Assembly (NCBI GenBank): GCA_002350625.1
Contig: DEFE01000037.1
Location: 29,632 to 81,972, forward strand
From: Lachnospiraceae bacterium UBA2860
GTDB lineage: Bacteria; Bacillota; Clostridia; Lachnospirales; Lachnospiraceae
Direction of reading: 5' to 3'
Length of the DNA: 52,341 nucleotides
The position numbers were made by a program, and so were the translations under genes. The notes below the pieces were generated by a model. It saw only the letters and a list, made by a program, of their open reading frames with translations. It did no database searches and was not told the origin of the DNA. Positions within the stretch are counted from its first letter, which is position 1. Each line of letters opens with the position of its first letter. Shown here one piece after another: positions 9,901 through 18,021 of this stretch.

Positions 9901-11214
9901 GCGGTCGCGATGAAGGGAGCGCCGCTCGCCGAGGGCACGGATTACAGCCTGACGTACACGAACGCGACAAATGCGGGCACGGCGACAGTCAGAATTGAGG
10001 GCGCGGGCAACTATAGCGGCCTCGTGACGAAGCAGTACGTGATCCGGCCGGCAGATCTGAGTGAAGCTGTGCTTGGAGAGATTCAGGACCAGACCTACAC
10101 GGGGAAGGCCATAAAGCCGGCGGTGACGCTGACCTTTGACGGCAAGGCGCTCGTGCAGGATACGGACTTCACGCTTTCCGGCACGGATAACGTAAATGTC
10201 GGCACAGCCTCCGTGAAGGCCGCCGGGATCGGCAATTACACGGGCGAGACAGCTGCGGCGACATTTGCGATCCTGCCGCGGAATATCGCGGAAGCGGCGG
10301 CGGAGAAGATCGCCGACCAGCTCTACACGGGGCAGGCGCTCGAGCCGGCTGTGAGCCTTGCGTATGACGGCAAAAAGCTTGCCGCGGGGACGGACTTTGA
10401 GGTGACGGCGTATGAGAACAACACGGCGACCGGCACGGCGTCGGTGACCGTGGAGGGCAGGAACAACTTCGGCGGAAGCAAGACGCTGACCTTTAACATC
10501 CTCGAGAAGCTGCCGGAGGAAGAGAAGAAGAACGATCCGGCGGCGCCGGCCGGACAGGCGGTGACAGGACCTGAGGGCGCAGAGGGCGCGCTTCCGTCCG
10601 CGGCGGCCGTGAAGACGGCGCTGCTTGCCGGCCCGGCGAGTATGACCGACAAGAACGACCCGGCCGGCTCGACCTTCGGACTCCTTCAGCTGAAATTTAA
10701 GAAGGCGACGAAGAGCGCCATTACGATCTCGTGGAAGAAGGTGCCGGGAGCCGCGCGCTACACGGTCTACGGCAATGCCTGCGGGACGAAGATGAGAGAG
10801 CTGAAGACGGTGACGGGCGCTTCCTTCACGGAGAAGAAGCTGAAGAAGGGCAAGTACTACAAGTACCTGGTCATCGCGGAGACAGAGGACGGCAAGGCGG
10901 CCGCCATTTCCAAGGTCGTGCACATCGCGACGAAGGGCGGCAAGGTCGGCAACGACAAGTCCGTGAAGATCACGAGCAAGAAGACGCTGAAGCTGAAAGC
11001 GGGCAAGTCGGCGAAGATCAAGGCGAAGGCGGTCCCGGCCTCCTCGAAGCTGAAGGTGAAGAAGCACCGCAAGCTGAAGTATGAGTCCTCCGACCCGTCG
11101 AAAGCGACTGTTTCGGCCGCGGGGAAAGTGACCGCAAAGGCGAAGGGGAGCTGCACGATCTACGTGTACGCGCAGGACGGCGTCTCGGCGAAGGTGAAGG
11201 TGATTGTCTCCTGA
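6943..11214 (+). CDS. giant secreted CAP-domain protein with multiple Ig-like (YTG/GxGNY) repeats
   Basis: A 1423-residue surface protein. GAGAGGA precedes the ATG. A signal peptide ends near APAAAATG. A CAP/SCP-like domain follows (about 60-330) with LNVIRYIAGL, a histidine-containing ELSHKP and the diagnostic GHRRWMLNP. Next is a Big2 unit (YESSDPEIAKVDENGYITG). About ten tandem Ig-like repeats of ~75 residues run to ~1190, each with the pattern YTGxxxxPAVxV...GTDYTLxYEDNVNAGTA...GKGNYxGT. A linker, an FN3-like unit (SAITISWKKVPGAARYTVYG) and a second Big2-like lysine-rich unit end the protein. The repeats probably form a stalk that projects the CAP head from the wall. Codons in about 7300-7580 are markedly more AT-rich than the rest of the gene. 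Confidence 0.85.
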   Translation: MKKMTGLKKWWTAGVTVLIGAMLFAAPAAAATGVNVTAHSKADIRSYIAANGPESTAVTYAVEPVTTAPYAPGKLSDETQLNALKQLNVIRYIAGLNDNVTLDASYSEMVQAGVLINAVNNQYSSGPIELSHKPAKPADMDNALYQLGYTGAKKSNLAWNYRTLVDAVNGWMGDDDDDNIEVVGHRRWMLNPPMSKAGFGKVGAYSAIYAHDSSGSGNETGVTWPAQMMPVDLFPASYPWSISMGSSVPSTVRVTLKRRFDNKEWSFYAGTEDGYFNVNNDYFGQPGCIIFRPKDAGRYYNGDIFDVTITGLSSPVSYTVEFFSMEEMTSLSYPKESYAIPVDSTYSYIRPASEPSIAILENRITYESSDPEIAKVDENGYITGVKRGRATITAHAAGLAASCEILVTESIAGGEITFANPEAICYQGGSDVEPDPVVTFGDETLTKDTDYEIYYYSSNWSVSTESRPASVTIKGKGLFTGTLSGNFMILPADIANIEASLPDELDYTYSGSEYKPSSYLYLEATYFGNDVYSSSYTVSYEDNINAGTAYMVLTGKGNYVGTKKVPFTIKPRELTGSSSVRGSLAGSAFTYTGGEICPEETISWSGTALVRDTDYTVAYENNVNVPESAEAAQPAAVITGKGNYAGTVKLPFAINPVALTDAMLSELSDETYTGAALEPAVTVTWSEKVLEEGTDYTLAYEDNVDAKEKSGKSAGAVVTGKGNFAGTARALFTITPASLADATVSIEDATYTGDLIEQPAEVLFGKTPLTEDEDFTVSYTDNLNAGTAQAVLTGKGNFTGSVSKAFEILKASVAGAEITVPDVVYTGSEVEPALQVTLGGRALIPDEDYTAVYMSNTQVGTATVTISGVNNYKDAASETFAITKADLADVSLDEMAPVIYTGEAFTPVPVLTWYGAALEKDADFTLAYEDNTDAGTARVTVTSTADSSFKGTRTLTFSILPCPVNTAQVTVGDGGVYDGSEHRADVAVAMKGAPLAEGTDYSLTYTNATNAGTATVRIEGAGNYSGLVTKQYVIRPADLSEAVLGEIQDQTYTGKAIKPAVTLTFDGKALVQDTDFTLSGTDNVNVGTASVKAAGIGNYTGETAAATFAILPRNIAEAAAEKIADQLYTGQALEPAVSLAYDGKKLAAGTDFEVTAYENNTATGTASVTVEGRNNFGGSKTLTFNILEKLPEEEKKNDPAAPAGQAVTGPEGAEGALPSAAAVKTALLAGPASMTDKNDPAGSTFGLLQLKFKKATKSAITISWKKVPGAARYTVYGNACGTKMRELKTVTGASFTEKKLKKGKYYKYLVIAETEDGKAAAISKVVHIATKGGKVGNDKSVKITSKKTLKLKAGKSAKIKAKAVPASSKLKVKKHRKLKYESSDPSKATVSAAGKVTAKAKGSCTIYVYAQDGVSAKVKVIVS

Positions 11215-11227
11215 GAGAAAAAAAGAC

Positions 11228-11257
11228 TTGCGCCCTGATGCTTTAACGTGGTAAACT
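11228..11257 (+). promoter_or_regulatory. promoter of the trpB2 T-box leader
   Basis: TTGCGC (11228-11233), an 18-base spacer and TAAACT (11252-11257), with TG one base before the -10 (extended -10). The start would fall near 11264, immediately before the T-box structure. Confidence 0.6.
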
Positions 11258-11263
11258 ACTGAA

Positions 11264-11482
11264 AATTCATATCGGACCGTTGAGAAAGAAGAGTACCGTT
11301 GCCTCTTGCCTTAAGAGGGAGCCGCTGACAGTGGGACGGCGGCAGGCAATGCTTCGGGAATGGGCTTTTGAGGTCAATGCTAAATGAGTGGGCGCCTTTT
11401 ATGGCGTCAAGCAGGGTGGCACCGCAGGAGTGATAAGACTCTTGTCCCTACAGAAACTGTAGATGGGCAAGGGTCTTTTTTT
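11264..11482 (+). promoter_or_regulatory. tryptophan T-box riboswitch upstream of trpB2
   Basis: The conserved T-box sequence AGGGTGGCACCGC is at 11413-11425 and is followed by an intrinsic terminator. Upstream, stem I has an AGTA element on its 5' side (near 11291). On the 3' side of the specifier loop the pattern GAA-TGG places TGG (Trp) at 11361-11363. By the known T-box mechanism, uncharged tRNA-Trp stabilises the antiterminator and switches on the downstream gene when tryptophan is short. The second T-box in this window uses the same GAA-TGG arrangement. Confidence 0.9.
11437..11482 (+). terminator. T-box terminator hairpin of trpB2
   Basis: GACTCTTGTCCCTACAG pairs imperfectly with CTGTAGATGGGCAAGGGTC across an AAA loop and runs into seven T residues. 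It is the OFF structure of the T-box. Confidence 0.85.
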
Positions 11483-11586
11483 GATCCCTGCCCGGGCGCA
11501 CCGGTGAAGATCATGGCGGCCGGATGCGTCAGCAGCAAGGGCCGGGTGAGAGGCGGACTTAAGCCTCCCGGCGGAAAGGAGCCAGT

Positions 11587-12960
11587 ATGATGAAAGACAT
11601 CCCTTACAAGATCTATCTGACAGAGCAGGAGATCCCGACATCTTGGTACAACATGCGCGCGGACATGAAGAATAAGCCCGCGCCGCTTCTGCATCCCGGG
11701 ACGCTGAAGCCGCTGACATTTGAGGACATGCAGCCGATTTTCTGCGACGAGCTGATCAGGCAGGAGCTCGACAATGACACGCAGTTCATCCCGATTCCGG
11801 AGGAGGTGCAGTCCTTTTATAAGATGTACCGCCCCTCGCCGCTCGTGCACGCCGTCTTCCTCGAGAAAGCGCTCGGCACGCCGGCCCATATCTTCTACAA
11901 GTTCGAGGGCAACAACACCTCCGGGAGCCACAAGCTGAATTCGGCGATCGCGCAGGCGTACTACGCGAAGAAGCAGGGCCTAAAAGGCGTGACGACCGAG
12001 ACCGGCGCCGGGCAGTGGGGCACGGCGCTGTCGATGGCCTGCTCGTACTTCGGCCTGGACCTCAAGGTCTTCATGGTGAAGGTGTCCTACGAGCAGAAGC
12101 CGTTCCGCCGCGAGGTCATGCGCACCTACGGCGCGAGCGTGACGCCGTCCCCGTCGATGGATACGGCGATCGGGCGGAAGATCAACGAGGAGCATCCGGG
12201 GACGACGGGATCCCTCGGCTGCGCCATTTCCGAAGCGGTGGAAGTGGCGACGTCGACGCCGGGCTACCGCTATGAGCTCGGAAGCGTACTGAACCAGGTG
12301 CTGCTGCACCAGTCGATCATCGGCCTTGAGACGAAGACGGCCTGCGACAAGTACGGGATCAAGCCGGATATCATCATCGGCTGCGCCGGCGGCGGATCGA
12401 ATCTCGGCGGCCTCATTTCGCCCTTCATGGGCGAGAAGCTCCGCGGCGAGGCGGACTACCGCATCATCGCGGTAGAGCCGGCGTCCTGCCCGAGCTTTAC
12501 GCGCGGGAAGTATGTCTACGATTTCGCCGACACCGGGAAGGTCTGCCCGATGGCGAAGATGTATACGCTCGGCAACGGATTTATCCCGTCGGCGAACCAC
12601 GCGGGCGGGCTCCGGTATCACGGCATGAGCTCTGTGCTGTCCCAGCTCTACGCGGACGGCTATATGGAGGCGATCTCGGTCGAGCAGACGTCCGTGTTCG
12701 CGGCGGCGGAGCAGTTCGCGAGAGTCGAGGGCATCCTGCCGGCGCCGGAATCGAGCCACGCGATCCGCGCAGCGATCGACGAGGCGCTGAAGTGCAAGGA
12801 AACCGGCGAGGAGAAGACGATCATCTTCGGCCTGACCGGCACCGGGTACTTCGACCTCAAGGCGTACGAGGCCTACAACGACGGAACGATGACGGATTAC
12901 ATCCCGACGGATGAGGATCTGGCGAAAGGCTTCGCGACGATTCCGGAGCTCAACCTGTAA
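11587..12960 (+). CDS. trpB2: tryptophan synthase beta-like protein, TrpB2 type
   Basis: A PLP enzyme that condenses indole with serine to make tryptophan. It belongs to the TrpB2 group by its 457-residue length, N-terminal extension and motifs NTSGSHKLNSA (PLP lysine Lys116), TETGAGQWG and GCAGGGSNLGG (phosphate-binding glycines). The start may be ATG 11587 or the adjacent ATG 11590; AAGGAG lies 5 or 8 bases upstream. A second, conventional trpB sits with trpA at 28600-29784, so this copy has no TrpA partner nearby. TrpB2 enzymes are generally thought to work without TrpA, for example in indole salvage. Its own Trp T-box shows that it is induced by tryptophan starvation. Confidence 0.92.
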   Translation: MMKDIPYKIYLTEQEIPTSWYNMRADMKNKPAPLLHPGTLKPLTFEDMQPIFCDELIRQELDNDTQFIPIPEEVQSFYKMYRPSPLVHAVFLEKALGTPAHIFYKFEGNNTSGSHKLNSAIAQAYYAKKQGLKGVTTETGAGQWGTALSMACSYFGLDLKVFMVKVSYEQKPFRREVMRTYGASVTPSPSMDTAIGRKINEEHPGTTGSLGCAISEAVEVATSTPGYRYELGSVLNQVLLHQSIIGLETKTACDKYGIKPDIIIGCAGGGSNLGGLISPFMGEKLRGEADYRIIAVEPASCPSFTRGKYVYDFADTGKVCPMAKMYTLGNGFIPSANHAGGLRYHGMSSVLSQLYADGYMEAISVEQTSVFAAAEQFARVEGILPAPESSHAIRAAIDEALKCKETGEEKTIIFGLTGTGYFDLKAYEAYNDGTMTDYIPTDEDLAKGFATIPELNL

Positions 12961-12985
12961 TCTGCAGGGCATATGAACGATTTTA

Positions 12986-13010
12986 TGACAGGGGGTCAGA
13001 CCCCCTGTCA
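12986..13010. repeat. REP-like palindrome, copy 2
   Basis: A perfect 25-base inverted repeat, TGACAGGGGGTC-A-GACCCCCTGTCA, lying 25 bases after the trpB2 stop. With copy 3 it forms a closely spaced pair that could form strong RNA hairpins. Confidence 0.85.
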
Positions 13011-13030
13011 TATTTATATTGTATGCAATA

Positions 13031-13055
13031 TGACAAGGGGTCAGACCCCCTGTCA
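13031..13055. repeat. REP-like palindrome, copy 3
   Basis: Same element as 12986-13010 with one arm mismatch, separated by 20 bases that include TTGTATGCAA. The core GGGGTCAGACCCC resembles REP-type palindromes of many bacteria. No RAYT transposase is visible in the window. Confidence 0.85.
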
Positions 13056-13106
13056 TAATTCCGGATTCTATGGTACGATAAAAGGACCAATCGGAGGGTG
13101 CAGCAA

Positions 13107-13922
13107 ATGATCAGGCAGGTTGAAATCAGCACGATGGAACAGCTGTTCCAATTCGTGTCGGAGCAGAAATACAGGCCGGAGCTGGGCGGCCGCTACAGGG
13201 ACCAGTACATCTACCGCGGCGAGCCCGACGCGAATTTCGTCATGTCGACGTCGCTCAGGCGCAACTGCAAGGAAAAAAGCAGGCTGCTGGAGGCGCATGT
13301 GCTCCGGAACTTTACGAAGTACGCGATCCTCGAGGAGCCGACGATCGGCGGGTCTGTCTGGCAGCAGATGATGCTGGGGCAGCACCACGGGCTGCCGACG
13401 CGGCTGCTCGACTGGAGCTTCTCGCCGCTGATGGCCCTGCACTTCGCGACGGACGAGAAAAACCTCGACGACATGTCGACGCATGACTCCGTCGTGTGGC
13501 GCCTCGATATCCACGAGCTCCACGCCCTCCTGCCGGAAAACTACCAGGCGATCATGCGCAAATACAGGACGACCATCTTCACGGTCGAGATGCTCGAGGA
13601 GGTGTGCACCTCCGTGGGGCAGTACGACAGGGACATGCAGAAAGAAGCCCTCGTCGTCATCGAACCGCCGTCCCTCGATCCGCGCATCATCAACCAGTAC
13701 TCATTTTTCACGATCGTGCCGGACGAGATGACGGACATCGAAGCCTTCTTAAACACGCGGACGCAGCGCACGGTGCGCTACATCATCCGGAAGGACTTAA
13801 GATGGCGGGTCCGGGACATGCTGGACCACCAGAACATCAACGAGCGCATCGTTTATCCGGGCCTTGACGGACTGTCAAAATGGCTCGGGCGGCATTATTT
13901 CGTCAAGGAAGAATGGGAGTAA
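13107..13922 (+). CDS. FRG-domain protein
   Basis: A 271-residue cytoplasmic protein with a full FRG domain: YIYRGEPDANF, TSLRRNC, and the hallmark HHGLPTRLLDWSFSPLMALHFA. The domain is named for its Phe-Arg-Gly motif and its biochemical role is not established, although FRG proteins are often found in accessory or defence regions. GGAGG at 13093-13097 favours the ATG at 13107 over the GTG at 13098. It lies between a REP pair and the propeller gene (6 bases downstream), so co-transcription with the latter is likely. GC content matches the host, so recent transfer is not indicated. Confidence 0.85.
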   Translation: MIRQVEISTMEQLFQFVSEQKYRPELGGRYRDQYIYRGEPDANFVMSTSLRRNCKEKSRLLEAHVLRNFTKYAILEEPTIGGSVWQQMMLGQHHGLPTRLLDWSFSPLMALHFATDEKNLDDMSTHDSVVWRLDIHELHALLPENYQAIMRKYRTTIFTVEMLEEVCTSVGQYDRDMQKEALVVIEPPSLDPRIINQYSFFTIVPDEMTDIEAFLNTRTQRTVRYIIRKDLRWRVRDMLDHQNINERIVYPGLDGLSKWLGRHYFVKEEWE

Positions 13923-13928
13923 GACCTG

Positions 13929-15824
13929 ATGGACAGAGCGGAGCGGGAGAGAGAAAAACGCAGGGCGGCGCGGCAGGCCGCGGCGAAGAAGCAGCGTGAG
14001 GCGCAGGTAAAGCGCATGCGCCTGATCATTGCGGCCGCGGGGGCTGTGCTCATACTGGTTCTGATGCTCGTGATCGGGCAGAGCCGGCGCTCTGCGGCGG
14101 CGCGGGCAGCGGCGGCTTCCGGCGCCGGAAATGCCGGCGCAGCTTCCGGTGCGGTGCTCTCCTCCGGCGAAGAGACGGCCGAAAGCGCCGCGACGGAAAG
14201 CGGAGAAGCCGAAGAGACAGCCGCGGCGTCCGTGCCTGCCGCAGCGCCTGTGCAGACGACAGCGGTGCAGGTCGAGATCCCCGAGGAGATCGCCTTCGAG
14301 CCGCACGCGACGGAAGAGACGGAGCCCACGGTGCTCATGGATTACAGCGAGATCTGCGTGGACGGCGACGTCCTCGAGGACCGCTCCCTCTACGACCCCT
14401 GGTATCAGATCGATTTCAAGACCGGCCCGCATTACGCGGAAAATGTTGACGGCATCGTCACCTTCCGCGGCAATTCCTTCCGCGACGACCCCACGAAGGG
14501 CTTCGTAAACTTCAAGGAATACCGCTTCGAAAACCTCTGGACGAAATCCACCGGCGTCCTGGAATACAACGAGCGCACCTGGTCCGGCAACGGCTGGACG
14601 GGGCAGCCGCTCATGATGCGCTGGCCGAAAGACGTCAAACAGCATATGAACATGTATGAGGCGGCGAAAGCGGACGACGACCTCGTCGAGGTCATCTACG
14701 CGTCGATGGACGGCTACATCTACTTCATGAACCTCGTGACCGGAGAGGCGACGCGCGACCCGATGTTCGTCGGCTGGACCTTCAAAGGCGCCGGCGCGCT
14801 CGACCCGCGCGGCTATCCGATCCTCTACGTCGGCGCGGGGTACAACAGCGACAAGGGCGTCTCGCGGGCTTTCATCATCAACCTTCTCGACTGCTCGATC
14901 ATGTACACCTTCGGAAATGAAGACGACTTCTCGCTCCGCGGCACGCTCAGCTACTTCGACTCCTCCGCCCTCGTCGACGCGGCCTCCGACACGCTGATCT
15001 ATCCCGGCGAAAATGGCATCCCCTACCTTATGCGTCTCAACACGTCTTACGATCCCGCGGCCGGAACGCTCACCGTCGACCCGGACCCCATCGTGAAATG
15101 GCACTACTGGGGCAAGCGGACGAGCGACGAGAAATACTGGCTCGGCATGGAGGACAGCGCCGCCATATACAAAAACTATATCTTCGTCTGCGACAACGGC
15201 GGCCACATGATGTGCATCAATCTGAATACACTGCGCTTCGTCTGGGTGCAGGACATCCTCGACGACTCGAACGGGTCGCCGGTGCTTGCGATCGAGGACG
15301 GGCATCTCTACCTCTACGTCAGCACCTCCTTCCACCTGGGGTGGCGGAGCGACTCGTCCGCGACGATCCCGATCTGGAAGATCGACGCGGAGGACGGCTC
15401 GGTGGTCTGGCACACGGATTACGAGTGCTTCACGATCGAGGGCGTCTCGGGCGGCGTGCAGTCGACGCCGGCTGTCGGCAAATACGGCCTCAGCGATTAT
15501 CTCTATGTGACGGTCTCGATGACCATGAACGACTCCGGCGGAAAACTCGTCTGTCTCGACAGGAAGACGGGCGATATCGTCTGGGAGCACGAGGCCGCCT
15601 ACGCCTGGTCCTCGCCGGTGTGCGTCTACGCGCCCGACGGCACGGGCTGCGTCGTCTACTGCTCGTCGGGCGGCAGCATGTTCATGCTCGACGGCGTCAC
15701 GGGAGAAGTGAAGGATACCTTCAGCTTCGGCGAGCAGACGCTCGAGGCCTCGCCGGCGGTCTACGACGGGTACCTGGTCGTGGGGACGAGAGACTGCGAA
15801 ATCCGGGGCTTTAAACTCCTGTAG
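13929..15824 (+). CDS. membrane-anchored PQQ-type beta-propeller protein
   Basis: 631 residues. A highly charged cytoplasmic N-terminus (EREREKRRAARQ) is followed by one transmembrane helix (about 34-54), an Ala/Ser/Glu linker to ~130, then an extracellular domain. The latter has repeated PQQ/Trp-docking-like blades, e.g. DAEDGSVVWHTDYE, DRKTGDIVWEHEAAYAWSSP and DGVTGEVKDTFSFGEQTLEASPAV. Such propellers act as scaffolds or sensors on the outer surface. No catalytic residues can be named. It follows the FRG gene by 6 bases. The hydrolase and D,D-carboxypeptidase further down suggest an envelope theme. Confidence 0.8.
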   Translation: MDRAEREREKRRAARQAAAKKQREAQVKRMRLIIAAAGAVLILVLMLVIGQSRRSAAARAAAASGAGNAGAASGAVLSSGEETAESAATESGEAEETAAASVPAAAPVQTTAVQVEIPEEIAFEPHATEETEPTVLMDYSEICVDGDVLEDRSLYDPWYQIDFKTGPHYAENVDGIVTFRGNSFRDDPTKGFVNFKEYRFENLWTKSTGVLEYNERTWSGNGWTGQPLMMRWPKDVKQHMNMYEAAKADDDLVEVIYASMDGYIYFMNLVTGEATRDPMFVGWTFKGAGALDPRGYPILYVGAGYNSDKGVSRAFIINLLDCSIMYTFGNEDDFSLRGTLSYFDSSALVDAASDTLIYPGENGIPYLMRLNTSYDPAAGTLTVDPDPIVKWHYWGKRTSDEKYWLGMEDSAAIYKNYIFVCDNGGHMMCINLNTLRFVWVQDILDDSNGSPVLAIEDGHLYLYVSTSFHLGWRSDSSATIPIWKIDAEDGSVVWHTDYECFTIEGVSGGVQSTPAVGKYGLSDYLYVTVSMTMNDSGGKLVCLDRKTGDIVWEHEAAYAWSSPVCVYAPDGTGCVVYCSSGGSMFMLDGVTGEVKDTFSFGEQTLEASPAVYDGYLVVGTRDCEIRGFKLL

Positions 15825-15902
15825 GAGAAGATTCCGTAAGAGAGGGGCGCGTGAAGCGCCTGCAGGAAATATGCTCCAGTCAGTAAGAAAGGAACAGGCC
15901 GG

Positions 15903-16814
15903 ATGAAGAAGAAAACCATCGGCATCATCGCGGGCGTCACGGCGGGCGCGGCCGTCACCGCCTTCGGCGGCATCAGCTACCATATGATGGCAAGCGCCAC
16001 GGGCGGCCACCGCCAGACCTACGAGGAGGCACTCGCGTGGCAGAAGGAACACTATGACACCGCCTTCTTCGACGGCCTCGCAAAAGAGGACTACACAGTT
16101 GTCAGCGAAGACGGCTACGTGCTGCACGCGCTCTTCGTGAAGAACCCGGCGGACACGGACCGCTATGTGATCCTCACGCACGGCTATACCGACAACCGCT
16201 ACGGCACGCTGAAGTACATGAAGATCTATCTGGACCTCGGATTTAACTGCATCTGCTATGACCTCAGGGGACACGGCGAAAATGCCTCCGCCCCCTGCAC
16301 CTACGGCATAAACGAGAGCCGGGACCTCCTCGCCGTGATCGCGGACACGCGCAGCCGCCATCCGGACATCTCGGTGCTGGGACTCCATGGCGAGTCGCTC
16401 GGCGCCGCGACGACGGTGACGGTGCTCGGGGAGAAGCCGCCGGTCGACTTTGCGGTCGCGGACTGCGGCTTTGCGGATATCGGGAACGTGCTGGAAGGCA
16501 CCGCCGCGTATATGCATCTGCCGAAGGCGGTCGTGAAATGCGCGTCGGCATTTGCGAAGATGAAAACGGGATACGCATTTTCGCAGATGCGCCCCATCGA
16601 CCATCTCGCGGAGAATGAGATCCCGGTCATGTTCATCCATGGCACCGAGGACACCTTCATCCTGCCCTCGAACAGCGAGCGGATGCATGAGGCGACGAAG
16701 GGGTACAGCGAGCTGCACCTCATCCCGGGCGCGGCCCACGCGCAGTCGGTGCTCACGGCGCCGGAGCAGTACGCGGACTACGTCGGGCAGTTCCTTGAGA
16801 AGGTTCTCACATAA
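15903..16814 (+). CDS. membrane-anchored alpha/beta hydrolase
   Basis: 303 residues with an N-terminal hydrophobic signal-anchor (IIAGVTAGAAVTAFGG). The fold shows an oxyanion region VILTHGYTDNRYG, YDLRGHGENA, nucleophile elbow GLHGESLGA (Ser165), acid in IHGTEDTFI and histidine in GAAHAQS, all in the expected order. It resembles the YqkD/Bem46-like group of extracytoplasmic hydrolases; the substrate is unknown. An AGGAACAGG-like ribosome site precedes the ATG. A small GC hairpin (15846-15860) lies in the gap after the propeller gene. Confidence 0.85.
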   Translation: MKKKTIGIIAGVTAGAAVTAFGGISYHMMASATGGHRQTYEEALAWQKEHYDTAFFDGLAKEDYTVVSEDGYVLHALFVKNPADTDRYVILTHGYTDNRYGTLKYMKIYLDLGFNCICYDLRGHGENASAPCTYGINESRDLLAVIADTRSRHPDISVLGLHGESLGAATTVTVLGEKPPVDFAVADCGFADIGNVLEGTAAYMHLPKAVVKCASAFAKMKTGYAFSQMRPIDHLAENEIPVMFIHGTEDTFILPSNSERMHEATKGYSELHLIPGAAHAQSVLTAPEQYADYVGQFLEKVLT

Positions 16815-16825
16815 AATCGGTTAAG

Positions 16826-16891
16826 CAAATGGCTCTGCCGGCCAGCTTCCGGCACGTTATGCAGATGGCTCTGCCGGCCAGCTTCCGACAG
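16826..16891 (+). repeat. 36-bp period tandem duplication between genes
   Basis: Two 30-base copies (16826-16855 and 16862-16891) share the core ATGGCTCTGCCGGCCAGC with two substitutions and lie entirely between the hydrolase and the vanY-like gene. Confidence 0.9.
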
Positions 16892-16919
16892 AAGATTAAT
16901 CAGATGCGGGGGATCACCC

Positions 16920-17936
16920 ATGCGAAGTGATAAGCAGGTGCCGTACAAAAAAAGAAAGAGAAACCGGAAGGACGAGCTGCGGCTGCACATCGTCTGGATC
17001 GTGACGGCCGTGGCGGCGCTGGCACTCATTGTCGTGCTCATCGCGATGAGGAGCGGCGGCAAAGACAGCGCGCAGGCGGGCAGTGCGGCGGCGCAGGGCA
17101 GTGCGGCGGCCGGCGGGACTGCGGCCGTCGATGCGTCCGGAACCGGGTCGCAGGCGGGCGGAGCAGCGGCAGGAGGCGGCACATCTGCAGATGATGCCGT
17201 GAGCGGTGCGGCCGGTACAGAAGCTGCAGCTTCGGGCACATCGGCCGCGGCAGCGGCGGAGACGCCAACACCCACGCCGACGGAAGCGCCGAAACCCACG
17301 GCGATCCCCATCGACGAGCAGGAGCGGGTCGTGACGGACGTCTCCGGCGACTGGCGCCTGATCCTCGTGAATCCGAAGCACATGCTGCCGGAGGACTTCT
17401 ACGTCGACACGGCGGAGATCGGCTTCGCGGATGACGATGAGATGCTGATCGACGAGCGGATCGCCGACCTGCTTGACGAGATGCTCTACGACTGCCAGGA
17501 GGCGGGCTGCTCGCCCGTCGTGCGCGCGGGCTACCGCTCGCAGGCGACACAGGAATACCTCTATGAGGAAAAGATCCAGGAGTGGATCGACGACGAGGGA
17601 TACTCGCGCGAGGAAGCCGAGGAAGTCGCCTCGACGATCGTCGCTTACCCGGGGACGTCGGAGCATCAGCTGGGCCTCTCCGCGGACATCGCCGACCGCG
17701 ATTTTCCGTATCTTAACGCTTCGCAGGCCGATTCCCCGACGCAGCAGTGGCTGATGGAACACTGCCAGGAATACGGGTTTATCCTGCGCTTCCCCGACGG
17801 CAAATCCGACCTCACGGGCATCATTTTCGAGCCCTGGCATTATCGCTATGTCGGCAAGGAAGCCGCGGCGGAAATCATGGAGAGAGGCATCTGCCTGGAG
17901 GAGTACCTCGCGGAGAGAGAAGGCGCAGAATCTTGA
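16920..17936 (+). CDS. D-alanyl-D-alanine carboxypeptidase, VanY/DacY family
   Basis: Removes the terminal D-Ala from peptidoglycan stems. 338 residues: a basic cytoplasmic tail, one transmembrane anchor (about 23-43), an Ala/Gly/Thr-Pro linker to ~130, then the peptidase M15B domain. It shows RAGYRSQATQ, the zinc motif SEHQLGLSADI (His249, Asp256) and EPWHYRYVG (His307). It is membrane-anchored and acts outside. No VanA/H/X genes are near, so a housekeeping wall-trimming role is likelier than glycopeptide resistance. Confidence 0.9.
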   Translation: MRSDKQVPYKKRKRNRKDELRLHIVWIVTAVAALALIVVLIAMRSGGKDSAQAGSAAAQGSAAAGGTAAVDASGTGSQAGGAAAGGGTSADDAVSGAAGTEAAASGTSAAAAAETPTPTPTEAPKPTAIPIDEQERVVTDVSGDWRLILVNPKHMLPEDFYVDTAEIGFADDDEMLIDERIADLLDEMLYDCQEAGCSPVVRAGYRSQATQEYLYEEKIQEWIDDEGYSREEAEEVASTIVAYPGTSEHQLGLSADIADRDFPYLNASQADSPTQQWLMEHCQEYGFILRFPDGKSDLTGIIFEPWHYRYVGKEAAAEIMERGICLEEYLAEREGAES

Positions 17937-17937
17937 C

Positions 17938-17981
17938 AAACGCAGGTGGTGTCACTTTGCCGAGTGGCGGTTTCTGCGTTT
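17938..17981 (+). terminator. hairpin after the VanY-type gene
   Basis: AAACGCAG (17938-17945) pairs with CTGCGTTT (17974-17981), with a smaller CACT/AGTG stem inside. The trailing T run is short, so termination may be weak. Confidence 0.4.
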
Positions 17982-18006
17982 CACAATTACAGGAAATTAC
18001 TATAAA
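17979..18006 (+). promoter_or_regulatory. candidate promoter giving a near-leaderless flavoprotein mRNA
   Basis: TTTCAC (17979-17984), 16 bases, TATAAA (18001-18006). The start would be near 18013, only about 9 bases before the ATG at 18022. This would explain why no Shine-Dalgarno sequence is seen there. Confidence 0.35.
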
Positions 18007-18021
18007 TAATAGATTTACAAC

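Noticed and set aside
7981..11067. A 1028-codon open frame on the minus strand opposite the CAP/Ig-repeat gene
   Set aside because: Long antisense frames are expected opposite GC-rich genes. It has an Arg/His-rich composition, no family motif and no ribosome site, while the plus strand encodes clear repeats.
13875..16739. A 954-codon minus-strand frame opposite the FRG/PQQ/hydrolase genes
   Set aside because: It spans three recognisable plus-strand genes and has shadow-type composition.
16920..17936. Vancomycin-resistance locus
   Set aside because: Only a VanY-type carboxypeptidase is present; no vanH, vanA, vanX or two-component genes nearby.
17933..17938. Consensus TTGACA at the end of the vanY-like gene
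   Set aside because: No -10 at suitable distance; the TTTCAC/TATAAA pair further down fits better.
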